From assembly GCA_030149025.1 (NCBI GenBank), contig JASBSH010000312.1, positions 1 through 6,142 on the forward strand: a stretch of DNA of 6,142 nucleotides, in the 5' to 3' direction. This DNA is from Actinomycetales bacterium. GTDB taxonomy: Bacteria > Actinomycetota > Actinomycetes > Actinomycetales > BWSM-131. Made by a program: the position numbers and the translations under genes. The notes below the pieces were generated by a model, which worked only from the letters and a program-made list of their open reading frames with translations, made no database searches and was not told the origin of the DNA. Below are positions 1-4,929 of this stretch, piece after piece (position 1 is the stretch's first letter; every line of letters begins with the position of its first letter).

Positions 1-301
1 GGCGACCGGCGGTGCCGACGACCCCGACCAGAGCGAGGACGACGACACGCAGGTTCTCGAGGACGCCCCCGGCCTGACGGTGGTCGAGGACGACGTCGAG
101 GTGGACCTCGGTGACCTCGACGACGAGGATCCGGAGGCGCCGCCGCCGTGGGCCGGGCACGCGGACCTGCTGGCGGACTACGGGGTCAGCGCAGAGCTGA
201 TGGTCGAGGCGTGCGAGGAGCACGCGGGGGACCCGGCCGCCGCGCTCGCGGAGGTCGGGGAGGTCGCCGGGTTCGGCGAGCTGCTCGACGCCCTGAGGTG
301 A
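1..301 (+). CDS. tRNA adenosine deaminase-associated protein (C-terminal part)
   Basis: The reading frame is open from the window edge (first full codon at 2) to TGA at 299-301, so the N-terminus lies outside. The visible part starts with an Asp/Glu-rich acidic linker (about the first 45 residues, with runs such as EDDD and DLDDEDPE), then a compact helical tail containing WAGHADLLADYGVS and ending GELLDALR. That tail matches my knowledge of the actinobacterial family called putative tRNA adenosine deaminase-associated protein, whose genes sit directly before tadA. The same order is seen here with a 7-nt gap, which strengthens the call. The biochemical role of the family is not established; partnership with TadA is inferred from position. 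The GTG at 80 is only an internal codon, because the frame is open upstream and the acidic stretch begins before it. The stop overlaps the tadA ribosome binding site. Confidence 0.82.
   Translation, partial: ATGGADDPDQSEDDDTQVLEDAPGLTVVEDDVEVDLGDLDDEDPEAPPPWAGHADLLADYGVSAELMVEACEEHAGDPAAALAEVGEVAGFGELLDALR
295..301 (+). promoter_or_regulatory. Shine-Dalgarno of tadA overlapping upstream stop
   Basis: GAGGTGA is a seven-base match to the anti-Shine-Dalgarno and ends 7 nt before the GTG at 309. Its TGA is also the stop codon of the preceding gene, so termination of one and initiation of the other are probably coupled. Confidence 0.75.
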
Positions 302-308
302 CCTTCTC

Positions 309-797
309 GTGGTGAGTCCCCACCCGGTGGGGCGTGCTGCCGGGTTCTCGGACGAGGAGCTGGTGGGGCTGGCCCTCGAGCGGTCGCAGCTGGCGGCTCT
401 CACCGGTGACGTGCCGGTCGGCGCGGTCGTCGTCGGCCCGGACGGTGACGTCATCGGCGAGGGCTGCAACGCCCGGGAGGCGTGGCACGACCCGACCGCC
501 CACGCCGAGCTGCTGGCGATCCGGCAGGCGGCCGCGGCGCTCGGGACCTGGCGGCTGGACGGCTGCACCCTGGCGGTGACCCTCGAGCCCTGCACTATGT
601 GCGCCGGGGCGCTGGTGCTCGCCCGTGTGCCGCGCCTGGTGTTCGGGGCGTGGGACCCGAAGGCCGGTGCGACCGGGTCGCTTTTCGACGTGGTCCGTGA
701 CCGCCGGCTCAACCACCGGGTCGAGGTCGTCGGCGGGGTCCGTGAGGAGGAGTGCTCGGCCGCGTTGCAGGCGTTCTTCGGACAGCACCGGGGTTAG
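309..797 (+). CDS. tadA: tRNA-specific adenosine deaminase TadA
   Basis: A 162-residue cytosolic zinc deaminase that converts adenosine-34 to inosine in the anticodon of tRNA-Arg(ACG), widening wobble decoding. The cytidine/deoxycytidylate deaminase signature is intact: DPTAHAE at residues 61-67, with His65 as zinc ligand and Glu67 as proton shuttle, and PCTMC at 94-98, with Cys95 and Cys98 completing the zinc site. The DVPVGAVVV strand at about 34-42 and the C-terminal helix are typical, and the length is normal for bacterial TadA. I chose the GTG at 309 because a strong Shine-Dalgarno, GAGGTGA at 295-301, lies 7 nt upstream and overlaps the stop of the preceding gene, implying translational coupling. 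GTG at 312 is a possible alternative. A free-base cytosine or guanine deaminase is less likely given the motif context and the TadA-associated neighbour. Confidence 0.95.
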   Translation: MVSPHPVGRAAGFSDEELVGLALERSQLAALTGDVPVGAVVVGPDGDVIGEGCNAREAWHDPTAHAELLAIRQAAAALGTWRLDGCTLAVTLEPCTMCAGALVLARVPRLVFGAWDPKAGATGSLFDVVRDRRLNHRVEVVGGVREEECSAALQAFFGQHRG

Positions 798-860
798 TTT
801 GGCGCGGTCGCCTCTTGCGGCGTCGTTCGACCTGATTTCCGTGACCGTCGGCCGCCCGGG

Positions 861-866
861 TACCCT
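861..866 (+). promoter_or_regulatory. possible -10 of the tRNA-Ser gene
   Basis: TACCCT fits the actinobacterial TANNNT -10 pattern. It would place the transcription start at about 873, at the very 5' end of the tRNA. The best -35 candidate, TTCCGT at 837-842 with an 18-bp spacer, is a weak match, so this is tentative. tadA ends 63 bp upstream, so the tRNA could also be co-transcribed with it. Confidence 0.35.
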
Positions 867-873
867 CGTCGGC

Positions 874-963
874 GGTGGCGTGTCCGAGCGGCCTAAGGAG
901 CACGCCTCGAAAGCGTGTGAGGGGGCAACTCCTCCGTGGGTTCAAATCCCACCGCCACCGCCA
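874..963 (+). tRNA. tRNA-Ser (anticodon CGA)
   Basis: A complete class II tRNA reading codon UCG. The acceptor stem GGTGGCG (874-880) pairs with CGCCACC (953-959), followed by discriminator G960 and an encoded CCA (961-963). The D arm is TCC/GGA (883-885 with 897-899). The anticodon stem CACGC/GCGTG (901-905 with 913-917) encloses the loop CTCGAAA with CGA at 908-910. The long variable arm (about 918-935) is the serine/leucine class signature. The T arm is GTGGG/CCCAC (936-940 with 948-952) around TTCAAAT. All stems pair fully and no intron is present. Discriminator G plus the CGA anticodon identify serine rather than leucine. Despite the position next to an accessory block, I see no second copy of its 3' end in the window that would mark an attachment site. 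Confidence 0.96.
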
Positions 964-984
964 GCCAGCCAGCCATAGCCATGG

Positions 985-1003
985 GGTCCTGACGAAACGG
1001 ACC
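985..1003 (+). terminator. possible tRNA-Ser terminator hairpin
   Basis: GGTCC (985-989) pairs with GGACC (999-1003) across a 9-nt loop, extendable by one G-T pair, about 22 nt after the tRNA 3' end. It is followed by TTGT but no real T tract, so its strength as an intrinsic terminator is uncertain. Confidence 0.35.
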
Positions 1004-1015
1004 TTGTCGAGGTGA

Positions 1016-1063
1016 CGAAACCCCCTGCGGAGTGGCCCGTCGGCCCTTCAGCTGGGGGTTTCG
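1016..1063. repeat. 10-bp perfect inverted repeat / terminator-like hairpin
   Basis: CGAAACCCCC at 1016-1025 is matched by GGGGGTTTCG at 1054-1063, with two further inner pairs (GC at 1027-1028 with GC at 1051-1052) beyond a T-T mismatch. The loop is about 22 nt. A T-poor flank on both sides means it is not a textbook intrinsic terminator, but strong hairpins of this type commonly end transcripts in high-GC actinobacteria. It lies in the non-coding stretch between the tRNA and the toxin-antitoxin pair. The stretch 964-1155 otherwise contains only a short CCAG repeat (961-974) and a 9-bp direct repeat. Confidence 0.5.
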
Positions 1064-1155
1064 ATCTGTCGTCGGCCGTGCGTCCGGTTCCGATGTCGGC
1101 TGGTGTCGGTCGCGGGCGATTTGGCCTCAAGGGTCGCCATGGGCGGAAGTCGACA

Positions 1156-1178
1156 TGGCAAAGCAAGGGCACTTGCCA
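1156..1178. promoter_or_regulatory. candidate operator of the toxin-antitoxin pair
   Basis: TGGCAA (1156-1161) and TTGCCA (1173-1178) form a 6-bp inverted repeat ending one base before the -10 hexamer of the antitoxin gene. A third half-site, TGGCA at 1193-1197, overlaps the start codon. Half-sites begin at 1156, 1174 and 1193, roughly two helical turns apart. AbrB/MazE-type antitoxins usually repress their own promoter, so binding here would block the -35 and -10 region. Function is inferred. Confidence 0.45.
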
Positions 1179-1179
1179 A

Positions 1180-1185
1180 TAGGAT
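1180..1185 (+). promoter_or_regulatory. -10 hexamer of a probable leaderless antitoxin transcript
   Basis: TAGGAT fits TANNNT and is separated from the ATG at 1192 by 6 nt, the spacing that puts the transcription start on or beside the start codon. The same bases include AGGA, which could instead act as a weak Shine-Dalgarno 7 nt from the ATG. Both readings support the same start codon. Confidence 0.5.
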
Positions 1186-1191
1186 GCCTGC

Positions 1192-1542
1192 ATGGCAGAA
1201 AGTCTTCAGTTTGACACGAAGGTTAGTCGGGAGGGCCGGATCGTTCTCCCGGCTAACGCGCGGGCCGCTCTCGGCCTCAAGCCGGGGGACCGTGTTCATG
1301 TCACCGTTGAGGGAGGAGAGGCGCGGCTCGTGACTGCCCAGTCGTTGCTCCACCACGTGTGGGCGAAGAACCACGGCGGTGATGCCCGCGACTCCATTGA
1401 GGACGTCCGGCGGTCTCGCCGCGCCGACCAGTCACGTGCGGCCGCGAAGTGGGAGCGAATCAGTAAGTCCGTGGATGAGGACAACCGTAGCGAGGAAGAG
1501 ATTGAGGCGGACCTGCTGGCTGCCCTGGGCATACCCCAGTGA
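1192..1542 (+). CDS. AbrB/MazE-family antitoxin (VapB-like)
   Basis: A 116-residue DNA-binding antitoxin paired with the PIN toxin that follows. Residues 7-48 form a SpoVT/AbrB swapped-hairpin domain with the usual pattern FDTKVSREGRIVLPANARAA, then LGLKPGDRV, then a terminal LV strand. The rest (about 49-116) is charged and helical (EDVRRSRR, then an EEEIEADLLAALG tail) and is the likely toxin-binding segment. ATG at 1192 is chosen because the AbrB domain begins within a few residues and TAGGAT lies 6 nt upstream. The gene overlaps the toxin by 4 nt (GTGA), the normal arrangement for co-translated pairs. Many codons end in T or A (for example AGT CTT CAG TTT near the start), unlike tadA, suggesting acquisition from elsewhere. 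The family call is firm; which numbered VapB subfamily it belongs to is not visible. Confidence 0.87.
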   Translation: MAESLQFDTKVSREGRIVLPANARAALGLKPGDRVHVTVEGGEARLVTAQSLLHHVWAKNHGGDARDSIEDVRRSRRADQSRAAAKWERISKSVDEDNRSEEEIEADLLAALGIPQ

Positions 1543-1967
1543 CCGAGGCGATCTTTGACTCCTCGGCGGTCGTCACCATGCTCCTCCAAGAGCGGGGATG
1601 GCAAGCAATCCAGCGGGTCCTGAGCAACCCTGCCGTCGACGCCATTCTGCCTGGCCCTGCGCTCACCGAGGTGGTCACGGTGGCCCGCCGGAAGGGCAAC
1701 CAGAGCAGTGGGCGCGACATGTGGGACGCGCTCGCAGCGCTCGGTGTCCGCGTGGAACACCCCACTGAGGATGACCTTCTCCGCGCCGCCGAACTCATCG
1801 AACTCTCCGAGGCCCACCCCGGTGACGACAACGCCACGCTCTCGCTAGGCGACGCGCTCATCCTGTCCATCGGCGAGCGCCTCGACTGCACCATCGTCAC
1901 CCGAGACACGTACTGGAGGTGGATGGTGGAGCAAGGGTTGCTCGCCCTCAAGGTCCACGTGCCGTAG
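1539..1967 (+). CDS. PIN-domain ribonuclease toxin (VapC-like)
   Basis: A 142-residue PIN-domain protein covering the whole usual VapC length. The N-terminal strand IFDSSAVV carries Asp7; Glu44 lies in LTEVV; Asp105 lies in SLGDALILS; Asp123 lies in IVTRD. These four acidic residues are the expected Mg/Mn-binding catalytic set of VapC ribonucleases, which cleave tRNA or rRNA and arrest translation. All are present, so the enzyme looks intact. The start is GTG at 1539, inside the last codons of the antitoxin (GTGA overlap), with no Shine-Dalgarno of its own, implying translational coupling. Toxicity and the RNA target cannot be read from the sequence. The only antitoxin candidate nearby is the overlapping AbrB-type gene. 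Confidence 0.93.
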   Translation: MTEAIFDSSAVVTMLLQERGWQAIQRVLSNPAVDAILPGPALTEVVTVARRKGNQSSGRDMWDALAALGVRVEHPTEDDLLRAAELIELSEAHPGDDNATLSLGDALILSIGERLDCTIVTRDTYWRWMVEQGLLALKVHVP

Positions 1968-2114
1968 CAAGCCGCCACGGTCACGCCCGGGCCACGGGGT
2001 GGTCGGGGACAGGCCTACTTCTGGATCGACGCAACGCCCCGCACGAGCACGTCCGGGCGATGAGTACCGATGACGGCCTTCGGTCTGAGTGGCGGGAGGT
2101 TCACCGCCAACTGC

Positions 2115-2121
2115 GAAGGAG
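2115..2121 (+). promoter_or_regulatory. Shine-Dalgarno deciding the start of the VOC fragment
   Basis: GAAGGAG ends 6 nt before the ATG at 2128. It picks this ATG over the upstream in-frame start at 2089, which has no such site. The preceding non-coding stretch (1968-2114) shows no other gene I can support. Confidence 0.7.
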
Positions 2122-2127
2122 ACCGCC

Positions 2128-2349
2128 ATGCCCGCACATGAAGGCAGCGTGAACGGCGGGACGTGCTGGGTCGAGCTCACGACCTCGGACGTCGACAAGG
2201 CCCGCAGGATCTACAGACAGCTCCTCGGCTGGGAGGCTGAGAAACCGGACCCGAAGTTCGGCGAGTACTTCAACCTCCGCACCAGCGGCGCCCGAGTGGC
2301 CGGCTGCATGACCGCGCAGCCCGGGATGCCGGCCAAGCCCGACGCCTGA
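2128..2349 (+). pseudogene. VOC (glyoxalase/bleomycin-resistance-like) protein, truncated
   Basis: A 73-codon frame with a good Shine-Dalgarno whose sequence matches the beginning of a vicinal oxygen chelate protein: GGTCWVELTTSDVDKA is the first beta strand and helix start, RIYRQLLGWE (residues 27-36) corresponds to the usual FYxxLFGWE, and GEYFNLRTSGARVAGC is the next beta hairpin. Family members run about 120 residues for one module or about 260 for two, so this stops after roughly half of the first module and lacks most metal-ligand positions. No continuation is visible in the other two frames after 2349. A 23-bp repeat that recurs inverted at 5314-5336 begins 50 bp further on, so a rearrangement may have removed the 3' end. 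The intact start and ribosome site suggest a recent event. A functional short protein is possible but less likely. Confidence 0.68.
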
Positions 2350-2394
2350 ACCGGGTTTTCATGATCATCGAATAAAGGGGACGGGGGTGAGGTG

Positions 2395-2449
2395 AGGCGG
2401 TGGCGGGATCCCATGATCACCACTTGACGATATGGAAGCGTCACCGCCT
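2395..2449. terminator. possible convergent-gene hairpin
   Basis: AGGCGGTG (2395-2402) and CACCGCCT (2442-2449) pair perfectly, with one extra G-T pair, around a long loop of about 39 nt that contains most of the 23-bp repeat. The position, just beyond the stop of the minus-strand gene at 2457, suits a transcription end, but there is no T tract and the loop is long. Confidence 0.25.
2399..2421 (+). repeat. left copy of a 23-bp imperfect inverted repeat
   Basis: GGTGGCG, one variable base (G here), then GATCCCATGATCACC. The reverse complement occurs at 5314-5336 with 22 of 23 bases identical. It lies between the truncated VOC gene and the end of the minus-strand helical protein gene. A related octamer CATGATCA also occurs at 2360-2367. 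Confidence 0.75.
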
Positions 2450-2456
2450 GGAGGGG

Positions 2457-3215
2457 CTAGTCGGCGTCGAGCTCCTTGCGGTCGCCGAGCTTCTTGAGGA
2501 GCCCGACCCCGGGCAGCCCCGCCAGGATGTCCCGCAGGTCGTCGACCACCTCGAGGATCTCGTGCACATCGGGCCCCACCCGGTCGAGCTGCAGCAGCAG
2601 GGGCAGCACGTCCTCGTCCAGGTGCTTGAGCACGACCGGCAGCCGGTCCACCAAGGACACGGCGGCGTCGATCTCGATCGGCTCGAGCGACTCGACGAGC
2701 CTGCGCGCGACCGGCAGGGCACGGTCGAGCACGTCGCGCGATCCGGTCAGCAGGTGGTCGCTGCGGTTGACCAGTCCGGAGCCGCCCTCCACCACCCGGT
2801 CGGCCTTGCGGGTGATGATCTGCGCGATGTCGAGCAACTCATCGGCCGATGCCGCGACCGAGCTCGACTGCGTCACGAGCCGGCTGGCGTCCTGCGCCGT
2901 CTCCGAGACTTGGTCCACCAGGGTCTCCGTGCGGACGAGCACGAGGTCCACTGCGTCCAGCAGCGCCTCCACCCGCTCGAGCAGCACGCGCACGCGGGAC
3001 GGCAGCGGCTCGATCTCGGTGAGCAGGGCCGAGAACCGGCGGACGAGGGCGGGGACCTGCGGGACGACGTCCCGCACCTGGTCCGTCAGGTCCACAGCGG
3101 TCGCCGCGCCCGATCGGACGGCGCCCGCCACGTCGCGTGCCGTGCCGGCGGCAGACGACACGGCATCCATCAGCGAGCCGGCCACGCCGGCCGGGGTGAG
3201 CAGTTGCAGACGCAC
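2457..3215 (-). CDS. helical, heptad-like protein of unknown function
   Basis: A 252-residue protein, almost wholly predicted helix, with repeated amphipathic units alternating small or hydrophobic residues with Asp/Glu/Arg (for example RVRVLLERVEALLDAVDLVL at 74-93 and ALPVARRLVESLEP at 166-179). The end is distinctive: VHEILEVVDDLRDILAGLPGVGLLKKLG at about 217-244. There is no signal peptide, no clear membrane segment and no catalytic motif. From memory, actinobacterial homologues with this helical composition and LPGxGxxKK tail are sometimes labelled ribulose bisphosphate carboxylase large subunit; nothing here supports that enzyme, since no carboxylase motifs are present. It may be an amphipathic scaffold or a lipid- or membrane-surface-binding protein, which is inference only. 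The GTG start at 3215 lacks a good Shine-Dalgarno; a CAGACT hexamer lies 6 nt upstream and could serve a leaderless start. It is divergent from the GNAT gene across 135 bp. Confidence 0.75.
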   Translation of the reverse strand: MRLQLLTPAGVAGSLMDAVSSAAGTARDVAGAVRSGAATAVDLTDQVRDVVPQVPALVRRFSALLTEIEPLPSRVRVLLERVEALLDAVDLVLVRTETLVDQVSETAQDASRLVTQSSSVAASADELLDIAQIITRKADRVVEGGSGLVNRSDHLLTGSRDVLDRALPVARRLVESLEPIEIDAAVSLVDRLPVVLKHLDEDVLPLLLQLDRVGPDVHEILEVVDDLRDILAGLPGVGLLKKLGDRKELDAD

Positions 3216-3270
3216 GCCGACAGTCTGGCCGAGGTGACGCCGTCCGGCTCGTTCCGAGCGAGGTGGGCGC

Positions 3271-3296
3271 CCGCTCTTACCGCGCTCGGAGAGCGG
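3271..3296. repeat. 7-bp inverted repeat in the divergent intergenic region
   Basis: CCGCTCT (3271-3277) and AGAGCGG (3290-3296) are perfect complements around 12 bp, lying between the two divergently transcribed genes. It could be an operator for either promoter or a short hairpin. Nothing else in 3216-3350 stands out beyond the GNAT ribosome site. Confidence 0.35.
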
Positions 3297-3338
3297 CGGC
3301 CGGGACTTTCGGCCCTGTTCTCCTGCTCACCGGACGCT

Positions 3339-3343
3339 GAGGA
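3339..3343 (+). promoter_or_regulatory. Shine-Dalgarno deciding the GNAT start
   Basis: GAGGA lies 7 nt before the ATG at 3351. It marks this codon as the true start of a frame that is otherwise open from 2400 without interruption. Confidence 0.65.
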
Positions 3344-3350
3344 TGCGGAA

Positions 3351-4196
3351 ATGGACGGGACCGACTTCACCCCACGTCGGCACGGTCGCTACGAGCTGCG
3401 CCGCGCCGCGGATTCCGACGTTCCGGCGATCGCCGGCCTCTACCGATCGCTGTCGCAGGAGTCCATGCACCTGCGCTTCAACGGCCGCGTCGGCGCCGAA
3501 CGTCTGGGGCAGCTGGCGAGGCTCGAGCCGGCCGGGGACGTGCGGGCACTTGTCGCGGTCCTGGACGGCGCGGTGGTCGCGGAGGCGCGGTACGAGCGGT
3601 TGGACTCCGGTGGGTACGAGTTCGGCCTCGTCGTCGCGGACACTGAGCAGCACCGGGGTCTCGGGGAGGCCATGCTCCGAGGGCTGCGCGAGATGGCGCG
3701 GGCGGAGGGCATCGAGACGCTGCGTGCCGTCGTCCGGGTGGACAACGTCGGGATGCTGAAGCTGTTGCAGCGCACCGGATGTGCCGTCGTCGAGCCGGCC
3801 GATGGTGACGTGCTCGAGCTCGAGGTGGCCACGGACGAGTACATGCCCGGCTGGGGCACCAGGCCCGTTGGGGCCGCTCGGCCTTGGCGGGTGCTCGTCG
3901 AGGCGCGGGGCATGTGGCCGTCACCGGAGACGCGGGCTCTGCGCGCGGCGGGGTACGACGTGCGTCAGTGCCTGGGACCCAGCCGGACGGCGGGACGCCC
4001 GTGTCCGCTGCTGGCCCTCGGTCGGTGCCGGCTCGTGGAGGAGGCGGACGCCGTCGCCTGCCTGCTCCCGGACGCCGACCCGGATGCGCTCGCGCTCATG
4101 GAACGGCACGCCGCCGACCTGGGAACACGGTTGGTGGCGACGAGTGGCCGGACCTGGCGGCAGGTCGCGCCCGTGCTCGCCCGCGCCGCCGGGTAG
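3351..4196 (+). CDS. GNAT N-acetyltransferase with Cys-containing C-terminal extension
   Basis: A 281-residue protein. Residues about 14-160 form a GNAT acyl-CoA-dependent acetyltransferase domain: YELRRAADSDVPAIAGLYRSL (strand 1/helix 1), SMHLRFNG near 38-45, EFGLVVAD (strand 4), the acetyl-CoA pyrophosphate loop QHRGLG at 100-105, and a late ARAEGIETLRAVVRVDN segment followed by LLQRTGC. The ES-x-LRF stretch resembles the GNAT modules of bacterial protein lysine acetyltransferases such as Pat, but the substrate is unknown. Residues about 178-281 form a separate alpha/beta-like domain with Cys207, Cys218, Cys226 and Cys237, in which CPLLALGRCRLVEEADAV stands out. I do not recognise a named family for it. 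ATG at 3351 is chosen because GAGGA (3339-3343) lies 7 nt upstream and the fold begins soon after; the frame stays open far upstream only because it runs antisense to the neighbouring gene. Its stop is 4 bp from the stop of the convergent LytR_C gene. Confidence 0.87.
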   Translation: MDGTDFTPRRHGRYELRRAADSDVPAIAGLYRSLSQESMHLRFNGRVGAERLGQLARLEPAGDVRALVAVLDGAVVAEARYERLDSGGYEFGLVVADTEQHRGLGEAMLRGLREMARAEGIETLRAVVRVDNVGMLKLLQRTGCAVVEPADGDVLELEVATDEYMPGWGTRPVGAARPWRVLVEARGMWPSPETRALRAAGYDVRQCLGPSRTAGRPCPLLALGRCRLVEEADAVACLLPDADPDALALMERHAADLGTRLVATSGRTWRQVAPVLARAAG

Positions 4197-4200
4197 CCGC

Positions 4201-4911
4201 TCAGCCGGTCTTGCTCGGTGACGGGGTGGCCGACGACGTGGCTGAAGGTGTGACCGGCACGCAACCACTGGGGGACGGCGCAGGCGCAGGTGCGGTCAGC
4301 TTGGCCGCCTCCTTCGCCGGCGTCATCGTCTTGTAGGCGCTGCCCAGCGACAGGTCGACGATGAAGCCCTCGCGGCCGTCGTCCACGAGCTTGGCGCCAG
4401 GGATCTGCGCCGCGACGGTGCGGGCCGCCAACAGCCCCTCCGGGCCGTGCCGCACCTGCGCCGTCTCGGGGACCTTCGCGCCCCGCGCGTCGTTCCCCAC
4501 ATCCGACACATCGAAGCCGCGCTTTCGCAGCTCCCTGGCGACGGCACCGGCCAGTCCCCGGCGGTCGGTCGCGTTGAGCACTCGCACGGTGACGTCCCCC
4601 ACCGGCGCCGAGGTCACGGTCGGCGTGGGGCACGGCTTAGCCGCGGCGGTAGCGCTTCCCTCGTTGGAGCCGAGCGGACCGGTCCACCATCCCCGGTAGA
4701 CGCCGAAGGCGCCGACCCCGACTCCCAGCACAACGAGAACGACCAGTGCGAAGGATGCCGCCTGGCGGCGCCGTCGCCTGGCGGCCCGGCGCTCCAGCGC
4801 ACGCCGCTCCTGGTAGCGGCGCTCGTCCTCCTCCGTCCACTCGTCCTCCAGTATCAAGTCGGGAGGTGGGACGTCCTGCGGTCGCAGCGGGTCGCCGTCC
4901 TGGCTGGTCAC
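4201..4911 (-). CDS. LytR_C domain single-pass membrane protein (Cei-like)
   Basis: A 236-residue membrane-anchored envelope protein. Residues 1-50 are cytoplasmic and charged, ending in a strongly basic run (RRAARRRRRQ at 41-50). Residues about 51-72 are a single hydrophobic helix (FALVVLVVLGVGVGAFG), giving an inside-to-outside topology. After a short Thr/Pro linker, residues about 106-188 form a LytR_C domain, recognisable by VTVRVLNATDRRGLAGAVARELRKRGFDV and FIVDLSLGSAY. The tail is rich in Pro, Ser and Thr. Cys94 and Cys217 flank the domain and might form an extracytoplasmic disulfide. There is no LCP catalytic domain, so it is not a wall-polymer ligase; the layout resembles the mycobacterial envelope-integrity protein Cei. 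GTG at 4911 follows the VapB-like gene by 18 nt, indicating one operon. Confidence 0.9.
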   Translation of the reverse strand: MTSQDGDPLRPQDVPPPDLILEDEWTEEDERRYQERRALERRAARRRRRQAASFALVVLVVLGVGVGAFGVYRGWWTGPLGSNEGSATAAAKPCPTPTVTSAPVGDVTVRVLNATDRRGLAGAVARELRKRGFDVSDVGNDARGAKVPETAQVRHGPEGLLAARTVAAQIPGAKLVDDGREGFIVDLSLGSAYKTMTPAKEAAKLTAPAPAPSPSGCVPVTPSATSSATPSPSKTG

Positions 4912-4929
4912 GAGGCCCTCACGCGTCCG

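Noticed and set aside
186..788. Minus-strand frame of 200 codons opposite tadA
   Set aside because: Arg/Pro/His-rich shadow of the well-supported tadA frame.
936..963. tRNA-Ser 3' end as an island attachment site
   Set aside because: No second copy of the T-arm/acceptor sequence and no integrase are found in the window.
961..974. CCAG tandem repeat after the tRNA
   Set aside because: Only about three and a half units, starting with the encoded CCA of the tRNA; too short to be meaningful.
2457..3215. Ribulose bisphosphate carboxylase large subunit
   Set aside because: The label is remembered from database names of similar proteins; the sequence is far too short and has none of the carboxylase active-site motifs.
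2400..3350. Long open plus-strand frame continuing into the GNAT gene, as if one 598-residue protein
   Set aside because: This part lies antisense to the minus-strand helical protein, is low-complexity (His/Gln/Val/Asp-rich), and the GNAT fold and its ribosome site begin at 3339-3351.
4201..4911. LytR-CpsA-Psr wall-polymer transferase
   Set aside because: Only the C-terminal LytR_C type domain is present; the catalytic LCP domain is absent.
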